Positions 27,307 through 36,283 of a stretch of 41,115 bases of DNA are shown one piece after another. The notes beneath the pieces are model-generated. The model was given only the letters and a program-made list of their open reading frames with translations. It did not search any database and was not told the DNA's origin. Position 1 is the first letter of the stretch; every line of letters starts with the position of its first letter. The translations under genes and the position numbers were made by a program. Source of the DNA: Merismopedia glauca CCAP 1448/3 (GTDB lineage Bacteria > Cyanobacteriota > Cyanobacteriia > Cyanobacteriales > CCAP-1448); the NCBI RefSeq assembly GCF_003003775.1, contig NZ_PVWJ01000037.1, positions 1 to 41,115 on the forward strand, given 5' to 3'.

Positions 27307-27583
27307 TGATTTCTATGTCACTAGTTAAATCGATTTGACAAGCTAATCTCGCTTGGGGGTTATCTGGTGCGAGAATTTCTAAAAGTTCTTTTTCATCAGC
27401 TTGAGGTGGGGAAATTTTACCTTTAATTGCGACGATGCAAGTCCCACAAATTCCAGTACGACACCCAAACAATACTGGCGAGTTAGTGACAGTTAAATGT
27501 TCGGATAGATGAGAGTGCTGAGGCAGTTTTATCGGTTTATATTTGACATCAGAAAATTTAATTAGGTACTCGATTGAGTTCAT
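27296..27583 (-). CDS. plant-type [2Fe-2S] ferredoxin
   Basis: The 95-residue product is a small ferredoxin with ligands Cys41, Cys46, Cys49 and Cys82 (C-x4-C-x2-C-x32-C, in FGCRTGICGTCIVAIKG and LACQI). It is the likely electron donor to one or both Rieske oxygenases in the cluster. Its end overlaps the start of the downstream oxygenase by 11 bp. It differs clearly from the ferredoxin domain fused to NirA, and the acidic stretch of photosynthetic ferredoxins is reduced, which fits a dedicated role (inference). Confidence 0.93.
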   Translation of the reverse strand: MNSIEYLIKFSDVKYKPIKLPQHSHLSEHLTVTNSPVLFGCRTGICGTCIVAIKGKISPPQADEKELLEILAPDNPQARLACQIDLTSDIEISEI

Positions 27584-27643
27584 GATTTTTATTGAGATAT
27601 ATTAGAGAAAATAGAAAATAATACAACAAATATTTGTTTTATA

Positions 27644-27701
27644 GGGGCGGGTTTAGCAAGGAAATTTATACAAAGCTATCGACATTAAACAAAACCCGCC
27701 C
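27644..27701. repeat. 58-bp element with terminal inverted repeats, copy 1
   Basis: The ends GGGCGGGTTT and AAACCCGCCC are inverted repeats. A relative of the same 58-bp length lies at 39750-39807 in the opposite orientation, sharing CGGGTTTAGCA and CAAACAAAACCCGC-type ends with a diverged middle. Confidence 0.7.
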
Positions 27702-27787
27702 TCTTCACATCAATTTCAATTTTACAAATCTATATTAAACCAAACCTGTCCTCTTCACATGGATTTCATTTTACAGATATATATTAA
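27687..27787. repeat. diverged tandem repeat of about 51 bp
   Basis: Two adjacent copies share AAAC-AAACC-G-CCTCTTCACAT and a following ATTTCA-TTTTACA...TATATTAA. They start at 27687 and 27737, and the first overlaps the end of the 58-bp element. After them come a motif (ATTTAAATCATATATTTGCT, 27798-27817) and TTCCTTC heptamers to about 27844, an order also seen at 39830-39942. Confidence 0.7.
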
Positions 27788-27861
27788 GCTCCTGTGGATT
27801 TAAATCATATATTTGCTTTTCCTTCTTCCCTCTTCCTTCTTCCTTAATTGAAACAATCTGA

Positions 27862-28884
27862 TTATTTTGTGTTTTTTGACCATTGAGAAGGTGTGAGTTC
27901 ATTGACATAGTTGATGTATTGAATTAGGGGGCGATCGATGTTTAATATAGTTTTGGGATTAAAGTTAATATTGTCATAAATTATGCCGTCTTCTTGTTTG
28001 AGAGTATAGTAGGCTAATCGGGTGAGTAATAATAGGATTTGAGAGACGAGCCAACCCACGATTCCCGATCTTTTTTGGGTGACATATATCGGTTGAATAA
28101 TTGCTAGGCGATCGCGCCAGCTAACCGGAGGTTTATCGCTTGATGGTTTGTACGCATAAATCATATGTAATGGCGGCATAAAACGGACGTTTTTCATAAT
28201 AGTCAACATCCCAATACAACCATCAACATATCTCATCGAGTATTCATATTTTTCACCTAGGATAAATCTTCCCATTCTCTCGCGCCAAGTAGTAAAAGGC
28301 AGTTCTCCTTTTAAGGTGAAATCAATAATATTAGTAGTGAAGTTTCGGTTTACAGATAACTCCATTTTAATATCTAATTTATGAACTGTTTGTAAATGTT
28401 GTACGTCTATTCCATTCATCATACAAATATGATGATGACATTTTCTAGTAAAAGCTTTATCCCAAGAAACAACTATTTCTCTGCCTTTTAGTTCGTCAAA
28501 ATCTGGTAATTGCTTGTCTGGAAATAACTCTGGATATACCCAAATAAAACCATATTTTTCAGTCGTCGCATATCCTCTAGTTTTTGCAGTTTCAGGAATG
28601 AAGTTTTGGCAGGGAATATCTTGGCATTTACCAGTTTCATCAAATGCCCAATGATGAAAAAAACACCTGACTAAATTACCGTCAACTTTACCTATACCTA
28701 AGTCTGTTCCTAAATGAGGACAGTAAGCATCTAAAGCTTTGACCTTGCTATCTTCTCCTCGAAAAAGTACTATTCTTTGTCCACAAATATCTAAAGATTT
28801 AATCTTGCCTTGAACAAGTTCTTGACTGGGAATAGTAACATACCAACCTTTAGGAATTATGTCCCAATTATTGAAGATATTCAT
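27862..28884 (-). CDS. second Rieske-type oxygenase, with a hydrophobic C-terminal segment
   Basis: The 340-residue product has Rieske ligands Cys55, His57, Cys74 and His77 (CPHLG, CFFHH) and a mononuclear iron motif D-x2-H-x4-H in NGIDVQHLQTVH. A hydrophobic run near residue 275 (WLVSQILLLLTRLAYYTL) could touch or enter the membrane. The general layout recalls the KshA / sterol-7-desaturase branch of Rieske oxygenases, but that placing is weak. It differs greatly from the oxygenase at 26.3-27.3 kb, so they are not recent duplicates. It lies 278 bp upstream of the ferredoxin gene on the same strand, across a repeat-filled gap. Substrate unknown. Confidence 0.9.
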   Translation of the reverse strand: MNIFNNWDIIPKGWYVTIPSQELVQGKIKSLDICGQRIVLFRGEDSKVKALDAYCPHLGTDLGIGKVDGNLVRCFFHHWAFDETGKCQDIPCQNFIPETAKTRGYATTEKYGFIWVYPELFPDKQLPDFDELKGREIVVSWDKAFTRKCHHHICMMNGIDVQHLQTVHKLDIKMELSVNRNFTTNIIDFTLKGELPFTTWRERMGRFILGEKYEYSMRYVDGCIGMLTIMKNVRFMPPLHMIYAYKPSSDKPPVSWRDRLAIIQPIYVTQKRSGIVGWLVSQILLLLTRLAYYTLKQEDGIIYDNINFNPKTILNIDRPLIQYINYVNELTPSQWSKNTK

Positions 28885-28972
28885 GTCAAAAATTTTTCAC
28901 GAGTCTAGCTTATTTGAAGATAAATTTATGATAGCTCTTGGTCGTTGAAAAACAAGTCAGAGACAAAAATTA

Positions 28973-29050
28973 ATGGCGTTAAATCGGGTTTTGTACGGCT
29001 TTTTGTGGGCTTTTGGCATGGCGATCGCTCGCTATCTCTGGATACGGTAA
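28973..29050 (+). CDS. possible 25-residue hydrophobic microprotein
   Basis: An ATG-started frame encodes a short, mainly hydrophobic peptide (MALNRVLYGFLWAFGMAIAR, then YLWIR) with basic ends, like a small single-pass membrane protein. It lies in the 316-bp gap between divergent genes. No convincing Shine-Dalgarno sequence is present, and the frame includes a HIP1 octamer, so chance is a real alternative. Confidence 0.25.
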   Translation: MALNRVLYGFLWAFGMAIARYLWIR

Positions 29051-29200
29051 TATAAGCGATAAATCGCGTCTCTAATTTCGACTCGTGCTATAAGCTGTCA
29101 TCTTGGCAAGATCCAGGCAAATTGTGCAATTTTAGATAGACAGCTAAGCCATTGCAAGTTAATCTGATAGATCGATCGCTCGTACATAAAGTAATTGACT

Positions 29201-30142
29201 ATGCGTATATTAGTTACTGGTGGTGCAGGATTTATTGGTTCTCATCTGATAGATAGTTTAATGTCACAAGAGCATGAGGTCATCTGTTTAGATAATTTTT
29301 ACACTGGTACTAAGCGCAATATCCTCAAATGGATTGGGCATCCTTATTTTGAACTGATTCGTCATGATATTACTGAACCAATCCGCTTAGAAGTAGATCA
29401 AATTTATCATCTCGCTTGTCCCGCTTCTCCAGTTCATTATCAGTATAATCCGGTAAAAACCGTCAAAACTAACGTGATCGGAACCTTACATATGCTAGGT
29501 TTGGCGAAACGGGTGAAAGCCAGGTTTTTGCTAGCTTCAACTTCCGAAGTATATGGCGATCCTGACGTACATCCCCAAACAGAAGATTATCGGGGAAATG
29601 TGAACCCAATTGGGCTGAGGGCGTGTTATGACGAAGGAAAGCGAGTTGCAGAGACGTTATCTTTTGATTATCACCGCCAAAATGGGGTAGATATCCGAGT
29701 TGCTAGAATCTTTAACACCTATGGTCCCCGAATGTTAGAAAATGACGGTAGAGTTGTCAGTAATTTTATCGTTCAGGCGCTACAGGGGATTCCTTTAACA
29801 GTGTATGGGGATGGTTCGCAAACGCGGAGTTTTTGCTATGTTTCCGATTTGGTAGAGGGATTGATGGGGTTGATGAATGGCGATCGCATTGGTCCTGTAA
29901 ACTTGGGTAATCCTGGAGAATATACCATTCTAGAATTAGCTGAAAAAATTCAACAAATGGTGAATCCAGATACAGATATTGTCTTTAAACCTTTACCCCA
30001 AGACGATCCCAAACAAAGACAACCAGATATTACCCAAGCGAAAACCTATCTAGGATGGGAACCAACTATAGCTTTACAAGATGGCTTAAAAATAACCATT
30101 GGTGATTTCCGCGAACGAATGATGGAAGAGAATTCAAACTAA
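29201..30142 (+). CDS. UDP-glucuronate decarboxylase-like SDR epimerase
   Basis: The 313-residue product is an extended short-chain dehydrogenase. The NAD site is GGAGFIG at residues 7-13, and the catalytic Tyr/Lys pair is in [12 protein letters not shown]. The segments [18 protein letters not shown] and [14 protein letters not shown] are characteristic of UDP-glucuronate decarboxylases (UDP-xylose synthases), which make UDP-xylose for surface polysaccharides. I place the start at ATG 29201, which gives [11 protein letters not shown]; a TTG two codons earlier is less likely. Close relatives include dTDP-glucose dehydratases, so substrate assignment is good but not certain. Confidence 0.9.
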   Translation: MRILVTGGAGFIGSHLIDSLMSQEHEVICLDNFYTGTKRNILKWIGHPYFELIRHDITEPIRLEVDQIYHLACPASPVHYQYNPVKTVKTNVIGTLHMLGLAKRVKARFLLASTSEVYGDPDVHPQTEDYRGNVNPIGLRACYDEGKRVAETLSFDYHRQNGVDIRVARIFNTYGPRMLENDGRVVSNFIVQALQGIPLTVYGDGSQTRSFCYVSDLVEGLMGLMNGDRIGPVNLGNPGEYTILELAEKIQQMVNPDTDIVFKPLPQDDPKQRQPDITQAKTYLGWEPTIALQDGLKITIGDFRERMMEENSN

Positions 30143-30193
30143 AACTTAGCAATTCTTATCGCAATCGCAATTTTCCCCCAGTAATTCCCCAGC

Positions 30194-30300
30194 TTTTCCC
30201 CAAGCTGAAGTAGCTTTTCCACAGATAGTTGATAGTTTTCCACAGGTAAAAATTGAGATTCTCGGTATTGGCTTCCCACTCAAAATTTAGCTGTGGATTA
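30194..30300. other. cluster of DnaA-box-like sites
   Basis: TTTTCCACA occurs at 30215-30223 and 30236-30244, TTTTCCCCA at 30194-30202, and TAATCCACA on the minus strand at 30292-30300. The DnaA consensus is TTATCCACA, and TTTTCCACA is the form common in cyanobacteria. The sites lie in the 426-bp gene-free stretch 30143-30568. They could be a replication origin, a DnaA-titration site, or a chance cluster. Confidence 0.45.
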
Positions 30301-30485
30301 CTCAGATCTACCAAATGAGGTAGCTGTTTATTAAACAATGTTAAGCCAATCGACTCCAAACCCTAATCAAATCGTCAAGTCCGAATCGTTAAACTGTCAT
30401 TTGTAACATTACGCAATATTGACAGAACCCGACAAGAATTAGAAAATAGTCCGACTAGGAGAAATTAGATACCTTAGTCCAGCTT

Positions 30486-30526
30486 CTAGGGAGAACTTCC
30501 CTGGGGAGGGTCTTTGTGTTTTTTTT
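30486..30526 (+). other. hairpin and T-run in the DUF2811 leader
   Basis: CTAGGGA-GAACT-TCCCTGG forms a 7-bp stem (one G-T pair); GGAGGGTC follows, and a run of eight T lies at 30519-30526, about 40 bp before the start codon. It could be an attenuator or the terminator of a small RNA. The distance from stem to T-run is long for a simple terminator. Confidence 0.35.
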
Positions 30527-30568
30527 ACCTGGTAATACTATTGATTTTTGCCATTGCTAAGGAGTTTG

Positions 30569-30793
30569 ATGAGTCTCAAAGTCAGCATTTTGACAGAAAT
30601 CCCAGAAGAACTACACGCATCCTTGCGATCGTACCTCGAAAGTCATCCTAACTGGGATCAAGATCGAGTTTTTGCCGCCGCTTTATCTCTCTTTTTGCTG
30701 CAAAACCAACCAAATAAACCGATAGAGGCATCTCCCAACTATCGTGCTTGTGCGCGCGTTTACTTAGAAAGTCTATTTCAGCGTCCCGCTTAA
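30569..30793 (+). CDS. DUF2811 family protein
   Basis: The 74-residue product (MSLKVSILTEIPEELHASL, then a block with PNWDQDRVFAAALSLFLLQN and ARVYLESLF) matches, from memory, the cyanobacterial DUF2811 family of unknown function. It is soluble and mostly helical. AAGGAG at 30559-30564 supports the ATG at 30569 rather than the TTG seven codons upstream. It precedes pth by 59 bp on the same strand and may share a transcript with it. Confidence 0.75.
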   Translation: MSLKVSILTEIPEELHASLRSYLESHPNWDQDRVFAAALSLFLLQNQPNKPIEASPNYRACARVYLESLFQRPA

Positions 30794-30852
30794 TCACCAA
30801 AGCGCTTGTAGGATAGAAAAGACGCACATATTTTTGATTGGTAGAAGTTGGT

Positions 30853-31461
30853 ATGACTGAGGATAAATCCCCAAGACCTTTAGTAATTCCCCAGTTAATT
30901 GTAGGTTTAGGCAATCCAGAGGCAAAATACCAGCAAACACGTCATAACATTGGTTTTACTGCGGTAGAGGCTTTAGCTCGCTTTTGGCAACTTAATTGGA
31001 GTGAAAATCGCAAATTTCAAGGTTGGTTTGCTGAAGGGACTACGGCTGAAGGTAACAAAGTTAAGCTACTTAAACCAACCACATATATGAATAATTCTGG
31101 CACCGCTATCCGAGCGGTGATAGATTGGTACAAACTACCGCCAGAGTCAGTGTTAGTAATTTACGATGACATGGATTTACCTCTAGGTAAATTGCGATTG
31201 CGCCTTTCTGGTTCGGCTGGAGGACACAATGGGATGAAATCGACAATTTCCCATTTGGGAACCCAAAACTTTCCCCGTTTGAGAATCGGAATTGGTCGTT
31301 CTAATGGTAACTATGAGTCAATTTCTCATGTTTTAGGAAATTTTTCGCAATCGGAAATTGAATTACTAACTCCAACTCTAGATATAGTCGTGAAAGCTGT
31401 TGAATCTAGCTTAATCTATGGAGTTGAGAAGGCAATGAGTTTGTACAATAGCAAGAGTTGA
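30853..31461 (+). CDS. pth: peptidyl-tRNA hydrolase
   Basis: Pth frees tRNA from peptidyl-tRNAs that drop off ribosomes. The 202-residue product has the family opening GLGNPEAKYQQTRHNIGF with catalytic His31, the tRNA-binding TYMNNSG segment, the DDMDLPLGKLRLRLSG block with the conserved Asp, and GGHNGMKS. The residue after GLGNP is Glu where Gly is usual, a mild variation. ATG 30853 is chosen over an upstream TTG at 30838. Normal length; expected to be essential. Confidence 0.97.
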   Translation: MTEDKSPRPLVIPQLIVGLGNPEAKYQQTRHNIGFTAVEALARFWQLNWSENRKFQGWFAEGTTAEGNKVKLLKPTTYMNNSGTAIRAVIDWYKLPPESVLVIYDDMDLPLGKLRLRLSGSAGGHNGMKSTISHLGTQNFPRLRIGIGRSNGNYESISHVLGNFSQSEIELLTPTLDIVVKAVESSLIYGVEKAMSLYNSKS

Positions 31462-31517
31462 GTGCTTCACTAGACTTCTGGCAAAAATCAAGCTTGAATC
31501 TCTTTTCCCCCGTAAGA

Positions 31518-32732
31518 TTAAACGGCTACAGTTCTTAAACTTTCAGCCACAGCAAAAATGTTCTCTATCGCTTCTTCCACCACTCGATCTGGAGTCGAAG
31601 CACCTGAAGTCACCCCTACAGTTACTTTTCCTTCCGGTAACCAGTTCTCAGCGACTTGTAACTCTTCACCAAGAGGTTTGTGTTCGATGCGATTATCAGA
31701 ACCTATGCGATCGCTGCTATCTATATGATAGGAAGGAATATTTCGCTCTATGGCAATTTCTTGTAAATGGGTAGTGTTAGAAGAATTAAACCCACCAATC
31801 ACCACCATAACATCTAGAGGTTCTTCCACCAACGCGAACATGGCATCTTGCCTTTCTTGAGTGGCATCACAAATCGTGTTAAAGCTTTGAAAATGCTCTG
31901 TTAGTTCTGTTGGGCCATACTTCTGCATCATCGTGCGTTCTAGCAGCTTGCCGATGTGTTCGGTTTCGGTTTTGAGCATGGTAGTTTGATTGGCAATTCC
32001 GACTCGTTCTAAATCCACATCAGGATCGAAACCAGCAGACATGGCACGAGCAAATTTAGCTAAAAACTCCTCTCTATTGCCACCATTGAGGATGTAGTTA
32101 CACACATACTCAGCTTGTTGTAAATTTAAAACGATCAGATATTTCCCTGCAAAGGAACTAGTAGCAACAGTTTCTTCATGGTTATACTTGCCGTGGATAA
32201 TGGAAGTATATTCTTTCTTTTTATGCTTTTCTACAGTATTCCAAACCTTAGATACCCAAGGACAAGTCGTATCTACTATTTTGCAGCCTTTTTCGTTTAA
32301 TAACTGCATTTCTTGGACACTAGCTCCAAAAGCTGGCAAAATTACCACATCCCCAGCACCAACTACAGAAAAGTCTTTTTCGCCAGCAATTACCTCGATA
32401 AATCCGACTTCCATATCCCGCAATCGCTGATTTACCGAAGGGTTATGAATAATTTCATTAGTAATCCAAATCTTTTCGGTGGGGAAATGCTGACGGGTTT
32501 CGTAAGCCATTGCTACGGCGCGTTCTACCCCCCAACAAAACCCAAAAGATTGAGCTAACTTAATGGTGACATTACCTCTTGTCAGGGTGTAATTATTTTC
32601 CCGAATTTGCTGGATGAGGGGACTTTGATATTCTGAATCCATCACCCCAGCAACTTCCTCGGCATGACCGAATCCTTTACGATGGTAGTTATCTGAGTTG
32701 TGGAGCGATCGCTTAAAGGCTTTTGTATCCAT
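31518..32732 (-). CDS. ispH: 4-hydroxy-3-methylbut-2-enyl diphosphate reductase
   Basis: IspH catalyses the last step of the MEP isoprenoid pathway, making IPP and DMAPP with an iron-sulphur cluster and ferredoxin electrons. The 404-residue product begins [20 protein letters not shown], the usual opening of the cyanobacterial/plastid type, so ATG 32732 is preferred over the GTG at 32741. The three cluster cysteines are in [20 protein letters not shown] and [10 protein letters not shown]. Cyanobacterial IspH is longer than the E. coli enzyme (about 316), and this length is normal for the group. It converges with pth. Confidence 0.97.
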   Translation of the reverse strand: MDTKAFKRSLHNSDNYHRKGFGHAEEVAGVMDSEYQSPLIQQIRENNYTLTRGNVTIKLAQSFGFCWGVERAVAMAYETRQHFPTEKIWITNEIIHNPSVNQRLRDMEVGFIEVIAGEKDFSVVGAGDVVILPAFGASVQEMQLLNEKGCKIVDTTCPWVSKVWNTVEKHKKKEYTSIIHGKYNHEETVATSSFAGKYLIVLNLQQAEYVCNYILNGGNREEFLAKFARAMSAGFDPDVDLERVGIANQTTMLKTETEHIGKLLERTMMQKYGPTELTEHFQSFNTICDATQERQDAMFALVEEPLDVMVVIGGFNSSNTTHLQEIAIERNIPSYHIDSSDRIGSDNRIEHKPLGEELQVAENWLPEGKVTVGVTSGASTPDRVVEEAIENIFAVAESLRTVAV

Positions 32733-32772
32733 ATTTGCCACTGGGCACCAATCATCGTCACTATCAATGATA

Positions 32773-32816
32773 GTAGAGACGTAGCACTTCGACTTCGCTC
32801 AGTGCTACGTCTCTAC
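32773..32816. repeat. palindromic repeat, copy 3
   Basis: GTAGAGACGTAGCACT and AGTGCTACGTCTCTAC are 16-bp perfect inverted arms around a 12-base loop. The arms match copies 1 and 2; the loop is different and longer. It lies between amt and ispH (both minus strand), after the amt stop. Confidence 0.85.
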
Positions 32817-32843
32817 AGATAAACCTGCTCCTACAAAGTTGAA

Positions 32844-34289
32844 TTAACTAGTCGCAGTTTTATCCACATAACTCAAGCCAGCCGCAAACTCTTCGCCATA
32901 ACCTTCTTCACCATGCTCGTTGATATCCAAACCTTGGTCTTCTTCCATTGATTTGACGCGCAAGGGCGTAATTGCACCCACAATTTTGATGAGAATGAAA
33001 CTACCAACGGCTGCGAATATGTAGGTTCCTACTACCCCAATCACTTGACTGACTAATTGACTGCTATTACCATCAACTACGCCCAAATCGATCACAGTTT
33101 TACCGTCAGCACCAAGAATAGGATACAAAGCTTTAGTAGCAAAAATTCCAGTCAATATAGCCCCGACAGTTCCGCCAACTCCGTGGATAGGAAAAGTATC
33201 TAAGGAATCATCAAACTGCATTTTAGCTCTCAGGCTAACTGCAAAAAAGCAACAAACTGCTGTAATGCTACCAATTAAAATAGCACTTATGGGACTAACC
33301 ATACCTGCCCCTGGGGTAACTCCTACTAATCCAGCTAAGAAACCACTAGCAATACCGATGGCTGTAGGTTTGCCTCTAAGTACCCATTCAAATATTGTCC
33401 AAGTTAAACCACCAGCAGCAGTAGCTACTGTGGTGGCGACAAAAGCTACAGTAGCTACGGAATTAGCAGCTAAAGCGCTACCACCGTTGAAACCAAACCA
33501 ACCAAACCAGAGCATTCCAATCCCTAGTAAAACATAGGGTACATTGTGAGGAGCAGCAGGTTGAGTTGGATAGTTTTTTCTAGCACCTAATACCCAAGCT
33601 AGAACAACAGCAGAAACCCCAGAACTAATGTGAACTACCGTACCACCAGCAAAGTCTAAAGCACCGCCACCCCAAGGCATAACTCCAATCCAACCTTTAC
33701 CCCACACCCAGTGAGCTAAAGGAGAGTAAATGAAGGTTGACCAGAGTATAACGAAGAGGAAGAAAGCCTTAAAGCTCATCCGCTCGACAATTGCCCCAGA
33801 AATCAAAGCTGGCGTAATCATGGCGAACATCATCTGATACACCATGAATACTTGGTGAGGGATGGTGGTAGCAAACCCTACAGGATCTGGAGCATCATGA
33901 GCTACTCCATTGAGGAAAAGCCATTTTAAGCTACCGATGAACGGATTCGCTATAAAAGTTGGGTCACCTGCCTTCACATTTTGGAGCAGTTCTGTGGGAG
34001 CAAATGCTAAACTATAACCCCACAATACCCAGGTAACCCCGACTAATGCCATGAGGATAAAGCTCATCATCATAGTGTTGAGGACGTTGCGCGATCGCAC
34101 TAATCCCCCATAGAAAAATGCTAAACCTGGAATCATGAACAGCACTAACGCTGATGAGGTTAGCATCCAGGCAGTATCCCCTGTATTGAGCGGGTTTTCC
34201 TCTGCTGCTATGGCTTTTCCTGTCATTGGCCCGCTCAGCAGCCACAAGGCAAGCAATCCAATAGTCAAAATGTTCCTGAACACTGGCAT
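32844..34289 (-). CDS. amt: ammonium transporter (Amt)
   Basis: Amt proteins carry ammonium across the cytoplasmic membrane as trimers. The 481-residue product has an N-terminal signal-like helix (residues 7-28, ending GKAIAAEE), then 11 membrane helices starting at TAWMLTSSALVLFMIPGLAF. The twin-histidine pore is seen in YSPLAHWVWGKGW and FPIHGVGGTVGA, and the signature DFAGGTVVHISSG is present. The C-terminal tail EDQGLDINEHGEEGY is the conserved cytoplasmic region that contacts PII proteins. It lies downstream of a second amt gene, from which it is split by a terminator and its own NtcA-type box. Confidence 0.97.
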   Translation of the reverse strand: MPVFRNILTIGLLALWLLSGPMTGKAIAAEENPLNTGDTAWMLTSSALVLFMIPGLAFFYGGLVRSRNVLNTMMMSFILMALVGVTWVLWGYSLAFAPTELLQNVKAGDPTFIANPFIGSLKWLFLNGVAHDAPDPVGFATTIPHQVFMVYQMMFAMITPALISGAIVERMSFKAFFLFVILWSTFIYSPLAHWVWGKGWIGVMPWGGGALDFAGGTVVHISSGVSAVVLAWVLGARKNYPTQPAAPHNVPYVLLGIGMLWFGWFGFNGGSALAANSVATVAFVATTVATAAGGLTWTIFEWVLRGKPTAIGIASGFLAGLVGVTPGAGMVSPISAILIGSITAVCCFFAVSLRAKMQFDDSLDTFPIHGVGGTVGAILTGIFATKALYPILGADGKTVIDLGVVDGNSSQLVSQVIGVVGTYIFAAVGSFILIKIVGAITPLRVKSMEEDQGLDINEHGEEGYGEEFAAGLSYVDKTATS

Positions 34290-34375
34290 TATTCCTTCAT
34301 CTAGTAAGGTTATGTATACGAAGTAATTTTGTATCGCTGAGCTACGATTTTGTATTTGTCAAGAGCCAGTATTCT

Positions 34376-34389
34376 GTATCAAAATATAC
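34376..34389 (-). promoter_or_regulatory. NtcA box upstream of the downstream amt gene
   Basis: On the minus strand GTATATTTTGATAC fits GTA-N8-TAC. The candidate -10 21 bases later is TACAAA, which lacks the final T of TAN3T, so this promoter is less perfect than the others. The start codon is about 85 bases past the box. Confidence 0.6.
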
Positions 34390-34483
34390 TTTTATGCCTG
34401 ACCTCAAGCAGTTTGGGGTTTACCGATTAGCCTCTTTTGTGACTCTAGGAACAGAAAGATCTCGATTAAAAGTCATTAAAATA

Positions 34484-34516
34484 AATAACGGAGTAGACTT
34501 GGCATACTCCGTTATT
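34484..34516 (-). terminator. intrinsic terminator after the upstream amt gene
   Basis: AATAACGGAGTA and its exact reverse complement form a 12-bp stem with a 9-base loop. On the minus strand a T-rich stretch (TTATTTTAATG) follows. It separates the two amt genes into distinct transcripts. Confidence 0.85.
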
Positions 34517-34548
34517 GATTCAGAAATTATCAGGTAAGTTGTTAGAAC

Positions 34549-36108
34549 TTAATTAACTGCATTGCTTGGCATATCTACCGCATCCCCACTAGTATAAGGC
34601 TCGGATGCTTTAAGAAAGCCATGATAGGCTTCCATCCCGTGTTCCCCAATATCTAAACCAGACAATTCTTCTTCTGGAGATACGCGAATGCCTAAAGTAG
34701 CCTTTAAAGCTAACCAGAAAATACTGCTGAGAACAACTGTTGTTGCACCCACTGCTAAAATGCCTACAATTTGAGGTAGTAAAGAGCTAGGATTTCCATC
34801 TCCTAGCAAACCGTGAGGACCGACTGGATTTCCAGCCAAATCTACCATCCAGGGGTATTTACCAGGACCAACACCAAATAATGCAACGGCAAAAGTTCCC
34901 CAAACCCCGCAAACTAGGTGTACGGAAATTGCACCAACAGGGTCGTCGATTTTCAGTTTGTCAATGAAGGTAACGGCAAATACCACGAGAATTCCAGCTA
35001 TAGTCCCAATAATTGCCGATGAAGGCACAGAAACAAAAGCACAACCTGCGGTTACTCCCACCAACCCTGCTAAAATCCCGTTAACTACCATCGATAAATC
35101 TGGTTTGCCCAAGTAAAACCAAGCTGTAAAGGTAGCCGCAACACCGCCGAAAGCAGCAGCCGTATTGGTGGTAATGGCAATATGAGATACTGCACCTGGA
35201 TCGAATGCCATTGTAGAGCCAGGGTTAAATCCGAACCAACCGAGCCACAAAATTAAGCATCCCAAGGTAGCAATACTCATATTATGCCCTGGGAAGGCGA
35301 TACTGCCACCATCTTTAAAGTATTTACCAATTCTTGGTCCTAAGAAGATTGCGCCCATTAAAGCTGCCCAACCCCCAACAGAGTGAACTGCGGTTGAACC
35401 AGCAAAGTCAAAGAAGCCCATATCAGCTAGCCAACCTGCTCCCCAAATCCAGTGTCCGGTAATTGGATAAGCAATTCCAACTAGAAGCAAGCTGAAAATG
35501 AGAAAGTCTACAAACTTAATTCTTTCAGCCACTGCACCGGAAACAATAGTAGCAGTAGTTCCGGCAAACACTAGTTGAAAGAAGAATTTGGCTAGTAATG
35601 GCACGCCCGTCCAATTCAGAGCGCTAAAAGCTCCTTGATAAGCATCTCCAGTAGCAGGACTATTATCGGCTCCGTTCAGGAAGAAAACGGCACTTGTACC
35701 AATATAATCATTACCATCGCTAAACATTAAACCAAAGCCGATCGCCCAGAAAGCAATAGTTGACAAGGCGAAAACAATGAGGTTTTTCGCTAGTACGTTA
35801 ACGGCATTTTTCTGGCGACAAAAGCCGGTTTCTAGCATACAAAAACCAGCATTCATAAAAAAGACCAACATCCCAGCAATCATTACCCACATGGTGTCTA
35901 AACCAACTTTCAAGTTGGCTTGACCATCGGCTAAACTTTGTAAAGTAGGCGGATCTGCGGCTCTAGTAGCTACACCCCAGAATAAAAAAATAATTACAGC
36001 TAAAGGGATGCAAGCTTGCCATGTAGGGGTTAGCTGGCGACGATATTTATTTAATAGGGGCAAAAGCTCATAATTGGTAGTCTTTCTCTTTAATTGGCGA
36101 TCGCGCAT
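34549..36108 (-). CDS. amt: ammonium transporter, second type
   Basis: The 519-residue product belongs to the Amt family but to a different branch from its neighbour. Its N-terminus is basic ([11 protein letters not shown]), followed by a hydrophobic segment (about 35-50) that may act as a signal, then the first helix [20 protein letters not shown] with [14 protein letters not shown]. Pore histidines lie in [13 protein letters not shown] and [11 protein letters not shown], and the signature is [13 protein letters not shown]. The tail [15 protein letters not shown] is conserved. It has its own NtcA promoter and terminator. Two distinct Amt types side by side suggest different affinities or roles (inference). 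Confidence 0.96.
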   Translation of the reverse strand: MRDRQLKRKTTNYELLPLLNKYRRQLTPTWQACIPLAVIIFLFWGVATRAADPPTLQSLADGQANLKVGLDTMWVMIAGMLVFFMNAGFCMLETGFCRQKNAVNVLAKNLIVFALSTIAFWAIGFGLMFSDGNDYIGTSAVFFLNGADNSPATGDAYQGAFSALNWTGVPLLAKFFFQLVFAGTTATIVSGAVAERIKFVDFLIFSLLLVGIAYPITGHWIWGAGWLADMGFFDFAGSTAVHSVGGWAALMGAIFLGPRIGKYFKDGGSIAFPGHNMSIATLGCLILWLGWFGFNPGSTMAFDPGAVSHIAITTNTAAAFGGVAATFTAWFYLGKPDLSMVVNGILAGLVGVTAGCAFVSVPSSAIIGTIAGILVVFAVTFIDKLKIDDPVGAISVHLVCGVWGTFAVALFGVGPGKYPWMVDLAGNPVGPHGLLGDGNPSSLLPQIVGILAVGATTVVLSSIFWLALKATLGIRVSPEEELSGLDIGEHGMEAYHGFLKASEPYTSGDAVDMPSNAVN

Positions 36109-36283
36109 CCTCTTCTATCTCTCTTTATATGATTATGATGAGCAATATTTAGGCTGCTTAATTTTTCCTGTGAAGATAATAAATTCTCAGAAAAGCTTAA
36201 GCTCTAACTATCAAGAACACAGAAAAACTGAGCTTTCCAAATCGCGATTGGAAGCTGACACAATTCGATTCATTTTTATAGTT

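Noticed and set aside
30156-30359. 67-codon minus-strand frame in the DnaA-box region
   Set aside because: Its sequence follows the TTTTCCACA/TTTTCCCCA repeats (repeated LWK residues), so it is a by-product of the box cluster.
34331-34345. GTATCGCTGAGCTAC as an NtcA box
   Set aside because: The spacer is 9 bases, not 8; the exact GTA-N8-TAC at 34376-34389 is the better site.
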